A stretch of DNA of 6,283 nucleotides from Methanoculleus sp. (GCA_028698765.1 JAQVVW010000092.1:1-6283); one strand, 5' to 3'. Positions 1-5,481 are shown, counted from the first letter of the stretch. Notes: a model not told the origin generated them from the letters alone. Made by a program: numbers and translations.

Positions 1-720
1 GCTCGTATCGGTCTCGAAGGTCAGGTTCAGGACGGCGTCCCCTCCCGCCTCGAGTTCGGGGATGTAGTAGTTCTCCGCGTTCCGCGGGGCGATCCCGCCG
101 GAGGTCGCGTTGACGCCGATGGAAATGTCGTTTGCGGTGGCCCGGCCGTCGTTATGAATGGTCAGGGTGACGTTGAAGGGGTCGCCCGGGTTGACGGACG
201 CCGGGACGGTCCTCTCCACCCGGAGCGCGGGCCTCCTGATCAGGGGCGCGGAGTTGACGTTCACCGGCACGGGGTACCGTACATTCTCCCCGTCCCGTAC
301 GCTGACCCAGACCTCCGGGAAGTAGATCCCGTCTTCTCCGGGAGCACGGATCCGGAACGTGAGCGGGAAGGACTGGCCGGGGCCGATCTCGCCGATATCC
401 TGGAAACTCCCGGTCAGGACCTCGACGTCCGTACTGTGCAGGAGCACGTTCTCGATGTAGGCGTTCTCCACCTCCGTCTCCGTCGAGGTGTTCGCCTCCC
501 CGGTGCCGGGGTTGAGCCGGATGTTGAGCGGCGATCCCGTGGCCGGCGGGGCGGTGCTCGTGAGCACCACGGTGATCGTCCCTTCGTCGCCGGGCATCAG
601 GACGGCGGGGGCGACGGTGTAGTTGGAGACGAAGACCGACGGGGCAGCCGCGGCTGCCGGGACGAGCAGCAGGATGAGGACGAGTGCGCCCGTAAAGCAA
701 CCGATCGTCAGCCTTTTCAT
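1..720 (-). CDS. Secreted COG1361/CARDB-like S-layer-family protein, 3' end outside window
   Basis: The first 240 residues are present, read without a stop to the window edge. The N-terminus is a classic signal peptide: MKR, a hydrophobic core at about residues 10-21, then an alanine-rich cleavage region at about 22-26. The mature part is beta-rich with two Ig-like units. One begins near residue 36 (APAVLMPGDEGTITVVL) and the other near 172 (VPASVNPGDPFNVTLTIHN). Both have the 'PG(D)-x-hydrophobic-T-hydrophobic' pattern of CARDB/COG1361 domains. Five N-glycosylation sequons are visible (N33, N77, N183, N204, N232), fitting an archaeal cell-surface protein. The ATG at 720 was chosen because it places MKR directly before the signal peptide core; an in-frame ATG at 756 would add 12 non-signal-like residues. 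In methanogens such proteins often sit beside RND-type exporters, but the downstream neighbour is outside this window. A substrate or partner cannot be named. The surface localisation is well supported and the exact role is unknown. Confidence 0.85.
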   Translation of the reverse strand, partial: MKRLTIGCFTGALVLILLLVPAAAAAPSVFVSNYTVAPAVLMPGDEGTITVVLTSTAPPATGSPLNIRLNPGTGEANTSTETEVENAYIENVLLHSTDVEVLTGSFQDIGEIGPGQSFPLTFRIRAPGEDGIYFPEVWVSVRDGENVRYPVPVNVNSAPLIRRPALRVERTVPASVNPGDPFNVTLTIHNDGRATANDISIGVNATSGGIAPRNAENYYIPELEAGGDAVLNLTFETDTS

Positions 721-770
721 GCCCTGCCGGGGCGCAGCCGCGGATACCTGGATCATTCCTCATCCCTGCC

Positions 771-786
771 GGAGTCCCGGAGTCCC
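771..786. repeat. Tandem 8-bp direct repeat next to TATA box
   Basis: The plus strand reads ggagtccc twice back to back (771-778 and 779-786). The pair is flanked by gccgg (769-773) and ccggc (786-790), which are inverted with respect to each other. It sits just downstream of the TATA box of the surface-protein gene, where a bound protein could block RNA polymerase. The repeat is directly visible; an operator role is inference. Confidence 0.4.
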
Positions 787-790
787 CGGC

Positions 791-800
791 AAATATATAA
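791..800 (-). promoter_or_regulatory. TATA box for the COG1361 surface protein
   Basis: The minus strand reads TTATATATTT here, the best TATA match in the left part of the window. An archaeal start site about 25 bases downstream would fall near 770, giving a leader of about 50 bases before the ATG at 720. Two tandem copies of GGGACTCC (minus strand, 771-786) lie between the TATA box and the predicted start site. No strong Shine-Dalgarno sequence precedes the ATG at 720; the nearest purine run (CAGGG) ends one base before it. Confidence 0.6.
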
Positions 801-865
801 CCGTTGTGGATGGCTGCTCCCGTCTGCCCGTGGTGGGGTGCTACGATGGGTACCGCGGAAACCTT

Positions 866-1024
866 TTATCGTATGGGAAATATATCGTGGCCGGGATACG
901 GCGGGCGGGTACGGGATTGGTCGACCGGATGCGTGACTGCAACGATACCTCCATTCGTGATGAAACGCTTTAGCACCTCTCTGTACGTTCTCATAATGCC
1001 GTGCTGCTCTCCGGTCTCGCCCAT
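866..1024 (-). CDS. Candidate small protein of 52 residues, function unknown
   Basis: An ATG at 1024 opens a 52-codon frame ending in TAA at 866-868. The predicted product begins MGETGEQHGIMRTYREVLKR and continues with FITNGGIVAVTHP, which looks like an amphipathic helix followed by a short beta strand. The tail is rich in Pro and Arg. A ribosome-binding-like GGTGG lies about 4 bases before the ATG, and a TATA-like TTTTATCG sits at 1051-1058 on the same strand, at suitable distance. Overlapping longer frames on both strands have unnatural, Arg/Pro/Ser-rich translations. Against it, the third codon positions are much less GC-biased than in the neighbouring genes, and I recognise no family. An internal ATG at codon 11 is an alternative start. 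If it is not a gene, this is non-coding spacer. Confidence 0.38.
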   Translation of the reverse strand: MGETGEQHGIMRTYREVLKRFITNGGIVAVTHPVDQSRTRPPYPGHDIFPIR

Positions 1025-1050
1025 CAGTCCACCATTTTTTGCTTCTCCGA

Positions 1051-1058
1051 TAAAACGG
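1051..1058 (-). promoter_or_regulatory. Possible TATA box for the 866-1024 small ORF
   Basis: The minus strand reads CCGTTTTATCGG around this site. A start site about 25 bases downstream would lie near 1028, only a few bases before the ATG at 1024 and inside the GGTGG that would serve as ribosome binding site. The fit is therefore imperfect, and the call depends on the ORF being real. Confidence 0.25.
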
Positions 1059-1109
1059 CCGGCGGTCCGCGCGGGTACCCGATCTGTCGCCTCCCCGGCT
1101 ATGAGCTGC

Positions 1110-1116
1110 CTTTATC
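1110..1116 (+). promoter_or_regulatory. Possible TATA box for the 66-residue hypothetical protein
   Basis: The plus strand reads ctttatc within gctgcctttatctccc. A transcript starting about 25 bases on, near 1138, would have a 22-base leader that includes the gagggggaa ribosome binding site. A second A/T element (ggtatact, 1127-1134) lies closer to the gene but would place the start site after the ribosome binding site, so it is less likely. Confidence 0.35.
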
Positions 1117-1159
1117 TCCCGCCGGCGGTATACTCCGCCCACGTTGTGAGGGGGAAGAG

Positions 1160-1360
1160 ATGGAGACGACGCAATGGCTGGTGACGCTGACGTTCAGGGT
1201 GACGGTTAGCGGCGTCCGTTCGAAGGACGACTCGGTGGCTGCAGGCCTGGAACAGCTCAAACTCGGGCTCTGCAACGGAGAGGACGTCCCGGTGGAGGCG
1301 AGCGTCCGGAGGATCACGAACCTCGTCGAGGAGGAGCCGATCTTCGGCGTGAGGTGGTGA
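1160..1360 (+). CDS. Hypothetical protein, 66 residues
   Basis: This is a small soluble protein with no signal peptide, membrane segment or known motif that I can see. It has a strand-helix-strand look: METTQWLVTLTFRVTVSGV is beta-like, residues about 24-37 (DSVAAGLEQLKLGL) form a helix, VPVEASVRRIT is a second strand, and the tail is a short aromatic end (FGVRW). The ATG at 1160 was chosen because a strong ribosome binding site (gaggggg, 1148-1154) lies 5 bases upstream. The frame stays open further upstream to an ATG at 1001, but the extra residues are not protein-like. It stands alone on the plus strand and converges with the aminopeptidase gene; five T residues at 1420-1424 may end its transcript. 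I cannot assign a function. Confidence 0.7.
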   Translation: METTQWLVTLTFRVTVSGVRSKDDSVAAGLEQLKLGLCNGEDVPVEASVRRITNLVEEEPIFGVRW

Positions 1361-1419
1361 TCGCGGCCGGGGCGTCCATGGGTGTCACGCGGCGGTAGAC
1401 CGGGGCTATTGCAGCGGTG

Positions 1420-1424
1420 TTTTT
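1420..1424 (+). terminator. Weak T-run terminator after the 66-residue gene
   Basis: Five consecutive T residues occur 60 bases after the plus-strand stop codon, in the spacer between two convergent genes. Archaeal termination can occur at short T tracts without a hairpin. I see no strong stem beside it. The spacer 1361-1519 holds no gene I can support. Confidence 0.25.
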
Positions 1425-1519
1425 ATCCGAAGACCTGAAACCGGCCCTGAATAAGATCAGCCATGCCCTCCATAAGATCGTCGAGTGAGGAGAATCTCGT
1501 CGTTATGTAAGGGGTTGGG

Positions 1520-1539
1520 TCAGGGGGCGAGACCCCTGA
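1520..1539 (-). terminator. Hairpin covering the aminopeptidase stop codon
   Basis: The plus strand reads tcagggg (1520-1526), a six-base loop, then cccctga (1533-1539), giving a perfect 7-bp GC-rich stem. On the minus strand, the last base-paired triplet is the TGA stop codon itself. No T tract follows directly on the minus strand, so it may be a 3'-end stabilising stem or a partial terminator rather than a complete one. Confidence 0.3.
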
Positions 1540-4372
1540 TGGCCGGGATCTCCCCGTACTCCTCCTCGTAGGCGCGGACGGCCTCCGGGGCGCCGAGGAG
1601 GAAACGGCGGGCGTTGTTGTAGACTGTGGGGCACACGCCCGGATCGAGGGTGGCGAGGAGGTCGGCGAGCACCGCGACCGCCGGGACCCGGTGGCGGGGC
1701 TCCATGTTGTCGATGAACGCAAAGGCGTCAAGCGCCCGGACGGTGCTGTACTCGTTGACCGGGGCGAGCCAGCGGAGGATCTCCGCGAGGTAGCCTCGCC
1801 CCTCTTCGGTCTCGAGCGACCGCTTCCTGTTCAGCGCGAACCGCCCATAGAGCGCCCGCTGCTGGTCGGCCTGCTCGATCGAGAAGGCGGGCGAGGACTC
1901 GATCCGCTGCAGGATGGGGACGAGGTCGTCGCAGTCGCTTGCGGCGACCGTGGCGAGGAACGACTCCCACGCGACGGGACTCTTCGCGGAGAGGGCCGCG
2001 AACGCTTCGAGGATCTCCTGCCGTTCCGGAGCGCTGCTATCGAGGATCAGCGAGAACGCGGCGATGCGGTCGGTTGCGGCCGTCGCTTCCCGGAACCGGG
2101 AAAGGAGCAGCTGGTGAACTTCCGGGGTATCGAGGGTCGCGAGGATCGAGAGGCAGGCGTTCTTCCTCTGCCGTCGCCGGATTGCCGCGGCCTCCTCCTC
2201 CAGGCCACCCGGCCCGGAGGAGGGCGCTCCTGCCGCCTGACGGTAGACGCGAAGGAGGGTCTCGCCGCCCCGTGCGGCGACGGCGGCAAGGATCTCTTTT
2301 CTGGCGTTATGGAGCGCCCGGTAGTGGTGGGCGAACCGCCCGTCCTCGACCGAGGGGAAGATGGTCAGGAACTGCCCGCCCGCCTCCTCCATGAGGACGT
2401 CGTCGGCGAGGAGGGCGGCGCAGAGGTCGGCGAACCGGTCGGAGACGGCTGCGCCCGGATCCTCGAGGAGCCGCACCATCTCCCGGTCGGCGAGCGCGAG
2501 GAACGCGGTGAACCGGCCGATGGTATCGGGTTCCTTCTCGACCTGGAGGTAGAGTTCATCCTCCGGCGGCCGGTACGCCATCTTTCCGTAGAATGAGTAG
2601 CCGCGGTTGAGCGAGAGGAACGCGGGCCTGTCGACGTCGTCGAGGACGATCTCTCCGGCCTCGTCGGCGATCCGGACGGTCGTCTCCCTGATATCCCGGC
2701 CTTCGGCGTCGACGAGCGCGAACCGGAACGGGAACTCCCAGGTCCGACCGCCGGGCGAGCGGCTCTGGCGGTAGGCGAGGGTGAACCGCCGGGCGACCGG
2801 GTCGTACGCGGGGGATACCGTGAGCACCGGGTACTCCTTCTCCTTCAGCCAGACCGCCGCCATCGTCGTGAGGTCCTGCCCCGAGACCTCCTCCATGCAC
2901 CGGAGCCAGTCGGCCCGCGAGGCGTTCGCGTGCCGGAACCGGTCGTGGTAGCGGCCGAGCGCTTCGGCAAACCCCTCTCTCCCTATCAACGTCTCGATCA
3001 TCCTGACGAACTCGGGGGCTTTCACGTAGGTGACGCCCGTGATGAGGTCGTTCGGGTCGTTGAAACCGTCCGGCTCGATCGGCATCGAGCCTGCGCCGCG
3101 GTCGAGGGTGAGCGTCCCGGCCGCGGGGTCGAGGAGGTCGAGCACCGTCTTGATGCGCGAGTAGGTCTCACCGAAGAGGAAGGCATGGTGCTGGTTCTCG
3201 ACGTGGACGGTCACGGCCTCGTTGAGCCAGATCTCGAACGGGCTCCATCCCGTCACCTCGGAGCCGTTCTCGTTGTGGTAGTACTCGTGGGCCTTCACCC
3301 GGACCAGGTACTCGAAGGCCGGGTCGGTGGTGTCGGTCCCGGGCATGATCCGGTTCGCGGCGATCGTCGTGTTCCCGACGTTCTCCATCCCGCCGAAGTC
3401 GGAGTTCTGCATGGCGATCTCCCGGTAGACCGCCCCGGTGTAGGCATACCCCGGCGTGATGGTCGAGATGAGTTCTTTGAGCGACTTGCGGGTCTCTTCG
3501 AGCGCCCGGGCGTCGCCGGAGCGTTTCGCCTCGTCGCGCACCCGCACGAGCCGCCACATCTCCTCCCGGGTCCCGCGGTCGCGGTACTGCGCCGGGCCGG
3601 TAAAGAGGTGGACCCACATCACCGCGTCCGCGAGGATATCGAGCGCACGCTCCGCTGCCGCCGCATCTGAGCCGGGTTTCACGAGGAGTTCGAGGGCAAA
3701 CGTCCGCCCGTCGGGATACTCGAACTCCCGCCGGTGGGTGTCGTAGCATCCCACCCCGAGGAAGAAGAGGTAGGGCGCCATCGGGGTCTTCGTGTTCTCG
3801 TATCGCTGCATGGAGCGGCCGGGGGCGCAGGGGATCCGGGCCCCTGCCGGGTCGCCGTTCGATATGGTGGCCGTATACCCGTTATCCGCGATGATCGTCG
3901 TCGTGTAGGTACACTTCGCGGTCATGTCGTCGAGGCACGGGACCAGCCGCTGGAACCCCCACTGCTGGCACTGGGTGATCTGGGTGGGCGGCCCGCCGGG
4001 GCACAGCCCGTCGTAGTAGAGGCCTTCGAGGACGTGGGTGCTCGGCCGGCAGATCGTCTCGGTATCGAGAGTGAACTCTGTCCGGGGCGGGACAGGGGGA
4101 TCGAAGGCGACGGTGAGGAGGGCGGCGCTCCGGTCGTAGGTATGAGTGACGGCGTATCCGGCGGACTCCACGCGGAGGATATCCAGGTCGCGGGCGTTCA
4201 GGGAGAGCGACGGGAGCGGAGCGTCGAGCGTCTCGGCGGTGAGGGCTGAGGAGACCCGGGTGTGGCCGTCGTAGACGTCGAAGACGAGGTCCATGTGGAC
4301 GACCCGGACGGGGAGTGCTCCGAAGTCCTCCGGGTAGTAGCGAAAGAGCCTCCGCTCTCTATCGGGGGTCAA
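1520..4372 (-). CDS. pepN: M1-family zinc aminopeptidase, PepN type (DUF3458)
   Basis: The enzyme removes N-terminal amino acids from peptides, using one catalytic zinc in the cytoplasm; no signal peptide is visible. Length is 950 residues, compared with about 870 for Escherichia coli PepN. In order: a beta-rich N-terminal domain (about 1-250); the TQCQ segment (133-136); a charged helical insertion (about 265-305); the GGMEN exopeptidase motif (327-331); zinc site H362-E363-Y-Y-H366 with E385, the canonical 18-residue spacing; the catalytic tyrosine, probably Y449 in TYVK; the DUF3458 Ig-like domain (about 515-600, ending in LNRGYSFYGKM); and an all-helical C-terminal domain (about 600-950). 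Segments such as RKNACLSILA and EGRGYLAEIL parallel E. coli PepN. The start is taken as TTG at 4372-4370: GAGGTG lies 5 bases upstream, it overlaps the HEAT gene stop by 4 bp, and the next ATG (4294) would remove the plausible RYYPEDFG lead-in and 26 residues. Confidence in the family is very high; confidence in the start is moderate. Confidence 0.95.
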   Translation of the reverse strand: MTPDRERRLFRYYPEDFGALPVRVVHMDLVFDVYDGHTRVSSALTAETLDAPLPSLSLNARDLDILRVESAGYAVTHTYDRSAALLTVAFDPPVPPRTEFTLDTETICRPSTHVLEGLYYDGLCPGGPPTQITQCQQWGFQRLVPCLDDMTAKCTYTTTIIADNGYTATISNGDPAGARIPCAPGRSMQRYENTKTPMAPYLFFLGVGCYDTHRREFEYPDGRTFALELLVKPGSDAAAAERALDILADAVMWVHLFTGPAQYRDRGTREEMWRLVRVRDEAKRSGDARALEETRKSLKELISTITPGYAYTGAVYREIAMQNSDFGGMENVGNTTIAANRIMPGTDTTDPAFEYLVRVKAHEYYHNENGSEVTGWSPFEIWLNEAVTVHVENQHHAFLFGETYSRIKTVLDLLDPAAGTLTLDRGAGSMPIEPDGFNDPNDLITGVTYVKAPEFVRMIETLIGREGFAEALGRYHDRFRHANASRADWLRCMEEVSGQDLTTMAAVWLKEKEYPVLTVSPAYDPVARRFTLAYRQSRSPGGRTWEFPFRFALVDAEGRDIRETTVRIADEAGEIVLDDVDRPAFLSLNRGYSFYGKMAYRPPEDELYLQVEKEPDTIGRFTAFLALADREMVRLLEDPGAAVSDRFADLCAALLADDVLMEEAGGQFLTIFPSVEDGRFAHHYRALHNARKEILAAVAARGGETLLRVYRQAAGAPSSGPGGLEEEAAAIRRRQRKNACLSILATLDTPEVHQLLLSRFREATAATDRIAAFSLILDSSAPERQEILEAFAALSAKSPVAWESFLATVAASDCDDLVPILQRIESSPAFSIEQADQQRALYGRFALNRKRSLETEEGRGYLAEILRWLAPVNEYSTVRALDAFAFIDNMEPRHRVPAVAVLADLLATLDPGVCPTVYNNARRFLLGAPEAVRAYEEEYGEIPAIRGLAP

Positions 4373-4899
4373 AATCCCACCTCGCCGGTTATCTCGCGAA
4401 GCGCCCGGCGGATCGCCGTCCGGACCTCGGGCTCCTCCTCGGCCTCGAGCGCTGCGGAGAGGGGATCTGCCGCCCGCACGTCGCGGAGTTTTCCGAGCGC
4501 TTCGGCGGCGGCCAGCCTGACGTCTTTCTTTTCGTCCCCGAGGAGGGGGAGGAGGGGCTCGACCGCGCGCTGATCGCCGATCTCGCCGAGCGACCAGGCG
4601 GCACCGCGCCGCGTCCACCGTTCGCGGTCGTCGAGGAGAACGAGGAGCGGTTCGACCGCCCGCGTATCGCAGAGCCTCCCGAGCGCCTGTGCGGCAACCC
4701 ACCGCACCTCGTTCTCGCGGTCCGTGAGGGCGGCGATCAGCGGCTCGACTGCGCGGGGGTCGGCGCAGTATCCGAGCGCCTCGGCCGCCCGCAGCCGGTA
4801 GGGGATGCACTCGTCCGAGAGCAGTTCGATGTACTTGCCGATGTTCTCCTCGCGCCGTTTCTCCCTATCTTCCATGAGGCGTTTTACCGAGCGCTCCAT
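4369..4899 (-). CDS. HEAT-repeat (PBS-lyase-like) protein, 176 residues
   Basis: After a charged N-terminal helix (MERSVKRLMEDREKRREEN) come repeats of almost exactly 31 residues, at 33-63, 64-94, 95-125 and 126-157, with a partial one at 158-172. The shared pattern is 'VR..AA.ALG...D.RAVEPLL.LL.D', the PBS-lyase HEAT-like consensus. Such proteins are helical solenoids that act as protein-binding scaffolds; no catalytic residues are visible and the phycobilin lyase role is not implied. The ATG at 4899 was chosen because GGGAGG lies 7 bases upstream and a TATA box sits just beyond. The frame is open further upstream to 5010, but that stretch runs through the promoter. The gene is the first of a two-gene operon with the aminopeptidase, whose start overlaps its stop codon. 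This suggests coordinated production, possibly a physical partnership, which is inference. Confidence 0.9.
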   Translation of the reverse strand: MERSVKRLMEDREKRREENIGKYIELLSDECIPYRLRAAEALGYCADPRAVEPLIAALTDRENEVRWVAAQALGRLCDTRAVEPLLVLLDDRERWTRRGAAWSLGEIGDQRAVEPLLPLLGDEKKDVRLAAAEALGKLRDVRAADPLSAALEAEEEPEVRTAIRRALREITGEVGF

Positions 4900-4941
4900 C
4901 CTGATCCCTCCCGGTTCTCGCTGCACCCGATCTCGTTTACA

Positions 4942-4949
4942 GTATATAG
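4942..4949 (-). promoter_or_regulatory. TATA box for the HEAT-aminopeptidase operon
   Basis: The minus strand reads CTATATAC at this site, within GTGCTATATACTG. A start site about 25 bases downstream falls near 4919, giving a short leader of roughly 20 bases that contains the GGGAGG ribosome binding site before the ATG at 4899. No other convincing TATA box lies between this gene and the aminopeptidase, so it probably serves both genes. Confidence 0.6.
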
Positions 4950-5006
4950 CACCTGGCACGGCATCTCTCCTCCCTGCCGGCGGAAGGTTCGCCGCCCCCG
5001 CGCCGG

Positions 5007-5360
5007 TCACGCGGGCAGCTCCTCTTCCTCGCCAACGACGTCGAACGCGACGATCCGGTAGTTGTAGTACCGCCCGTCCGGGTCGGTGAAGTAGAGGAAG
5101 ACCATCAGCCCGTGCTCGTCCGAGATCCAGAGTTCGGCGTCCTCGTCGATGGCGTGGTACTCAAATCCGAGCCCGGCAAGCGCCTCCTCGATGGCGGTGC
5201 CCGCATCCATGTCGCTGACCATCTCGAACGTCGCGGCCAGGGGATACTGCCGTTCCTCGAGTGCGGAGACCTGGAGCCGCGCCTGCTTCTCAGCAAGGAA
5301 GAGTCTGTCCAGGGTGACCATGATCTCCTGCGCGACAACGTCCACTTCGTCCGGCTCCAT
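5007..5360 (-). CDS. Acidic hypothetical protein, 117 residues
   Basis: I do not recognise this family. The protein is strongly acidic, with 28 Asp/Glu against 6 Lys/Arg, and ends in an EEEE run. The N-terminal half looks helical (residues about 5-35 and 52-64, with DAGTAIEEALAGLGFEYH). The C-terminal half looks like paired beta strands (about 75-108, ELWISDEHGLMVFLYFTD and YYNYRIVAFDVVG). There is no signal peptide or membrane segment, so it is likely cytoplasmic. Codon use is GC-biased like its neighbours, supporting a real gene. The ATG at 5360 has AAGGT six bases upstream, but the only TATA box (5382-5388) would start transcription at about the ATG itself. Either the message is leaderless or the start is the ATG at 5321 (residue 14), which has GGAG just before it. 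Its own promoter and a 107-base gap separate it from the HEAT gene. Confidence 0.8.
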   Translation of the reverse strand: MEPDEVDVVAQEIMVTLDRLFLAEKQARLQVSALEERQYPLAATFEMVSDMDAGTAIEEALAGLGFEYHAIDEDAELWISDEHGLMVFLYFTDPDGRYYNYRIVAFDVVGEEEELPA

Positions 5361-5381
5361 ACCAGTACCTTGGATCCGCCG

Positions 5382-5388
5382 GTTATAT
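5382..5388 (-). promoter_or_regulatory. TATA box for the acidic hypothetical protein
   Basis: The minus strand reads CATATAACC across 5381-5389. Its centre lies about 25 bases before the ATG at 5360, the normal distance from TATA box to transcription start in archaea, so the transcript would begin at or next to that ATG. This points to a leaderless message or to the downstream ATG at 5321. Confidence 0.5.
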
Positions 5389-5402
5389 GGATGTTGGGCG
5401 TT

Positions 5403-5418
5403 TGCGCCGGGCGGCGCA
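5403..5418. repeat. Inverted repeat 1 in the divergent promoter region
   Basis: tgcgcc (5403-5408) and ggcgca (5413-5418) form a perfect 6-bp dyad around a four-base loop. It is the first of three inverted repeats between the divergent genes at 5360 and 5566. It may be a regulator site or simple GC-rich spacer structure. Confidence 0.35.
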
Positions 5419-5421
5419 GAA

Positions 5422-5434
5422 GCCCCGGCGGGGC
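5422..5434. repeat. Inverted repeat 2 in the divergent promoter region
   Basis: gcccc (5422-5426) and ggggc (5430-5434) form a perfect 5-bp dyad around a three-base loop, four bases after the first inverted repeat. Short GC dyads are common in such DNA, so the evidence is weak alone and rests on the clustering of three. Confidence 0.3.
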
Positions 5435-5441
5435 GGGAGGA

Positions 5442-5460
5442 CGATTGTTTCCTTCAATCG
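5442..5460. promoter_or_regulatory. Candidate operator: 19-bp dyad upstream of the GTPase TATA box
   Basis: cgattg (5442-5447) and caatcg (5455-5460) form a perfect 6-bp inverted repeat around seven bases, with half-site centres 13 bp apart. The right edge is 10 bases before the A/T element at 5471-5481, next to where TFB would bind. Geometry and position suit a dimeric regulator. That is inference; no known regulator motif is recognised. Confidence 0.4.
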
Positions 5461-5470
5461 GGAACCGGGA

Positions 5471-5481
5471 TAAAAATTTTT
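5471..5481 (+). promoter_or_regulatory. Likely TATA box for the small GTPase
   Basis: The plus strand reads taaaaattttt, the strongest A/T element in this GC-rich intergenic region; its core aaaaattttt is a perfect palindrome. A start site near 5500 would give a leader of about 65 bases before the ATG at 5566. A weaker element (ctctaaat, near 5532-5539) closer to the gene would put the start too near the ribosome binding site. Confidence 0.4.

Noticed and set aside
878..912. Plus-strand TATA-like ggaaatatatcg at 878-889 with a T-run at 1033-1038, as a possible small RNA
   Set aside because: No stable stem structure is evident between them, and the same region reads as a candidate ORF on the minus strand; the evidence is too thin for an RNA gene.
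154..936. Long open frame on the plus strand across the surface-protein gene
   Set aside because: It is antisense to a gene with a clear signal peptide and domain pattern. Its translation is Arg/Gly/Asp-rich, as expected from the complement of GC-rich coding DNA.
1417..1515. Two short protein-like reading stretches in the convergent spacer: plus strand GTG at 1417 (23 codons) and minus strand ending at 1423 (SSLDDLMEGMADLIQGRF)
   Set aside because: They are antisense to each other, so at most one can be real. Neither has a well-placed start with a ribosome binding site, and both are too short to judge. The minus-strand stretch could be a decayed gene end, but no flanking homology is visible.
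1691..2596. 301-codon plus-strand frame inside the aminopeptidase gene
   Set aside because: Antisense shadow caused by high GC at third positions; the opposite strand has unmistakable PepN C-terminal homology.
2930..4249. Two long plus-strand frames (2930-3670 and 3734-4249) opposite the aminopeptidase
   Set aside because: Both lie opposite the zinc-site and N-terminal coding regions; their translations lack any recognisable motif and have shadow-type composition.
4373..4810. Extension of the aminopeptidase frame upstream to an ATG at 4810
   Set aside because: This stretch runs within the HEAT-repeat gene in another frame and translates to Arg/Ala/Pro-rich sequence with no relation to M1 enzymes.
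4315..5061. 248-codon plus-strand frame opposite the HEAT gene
   Set aside because: It is the complement of repeat-coding DNA and crosses the HEAT promoter and the end of the next gene; no plausible start signal or domain.
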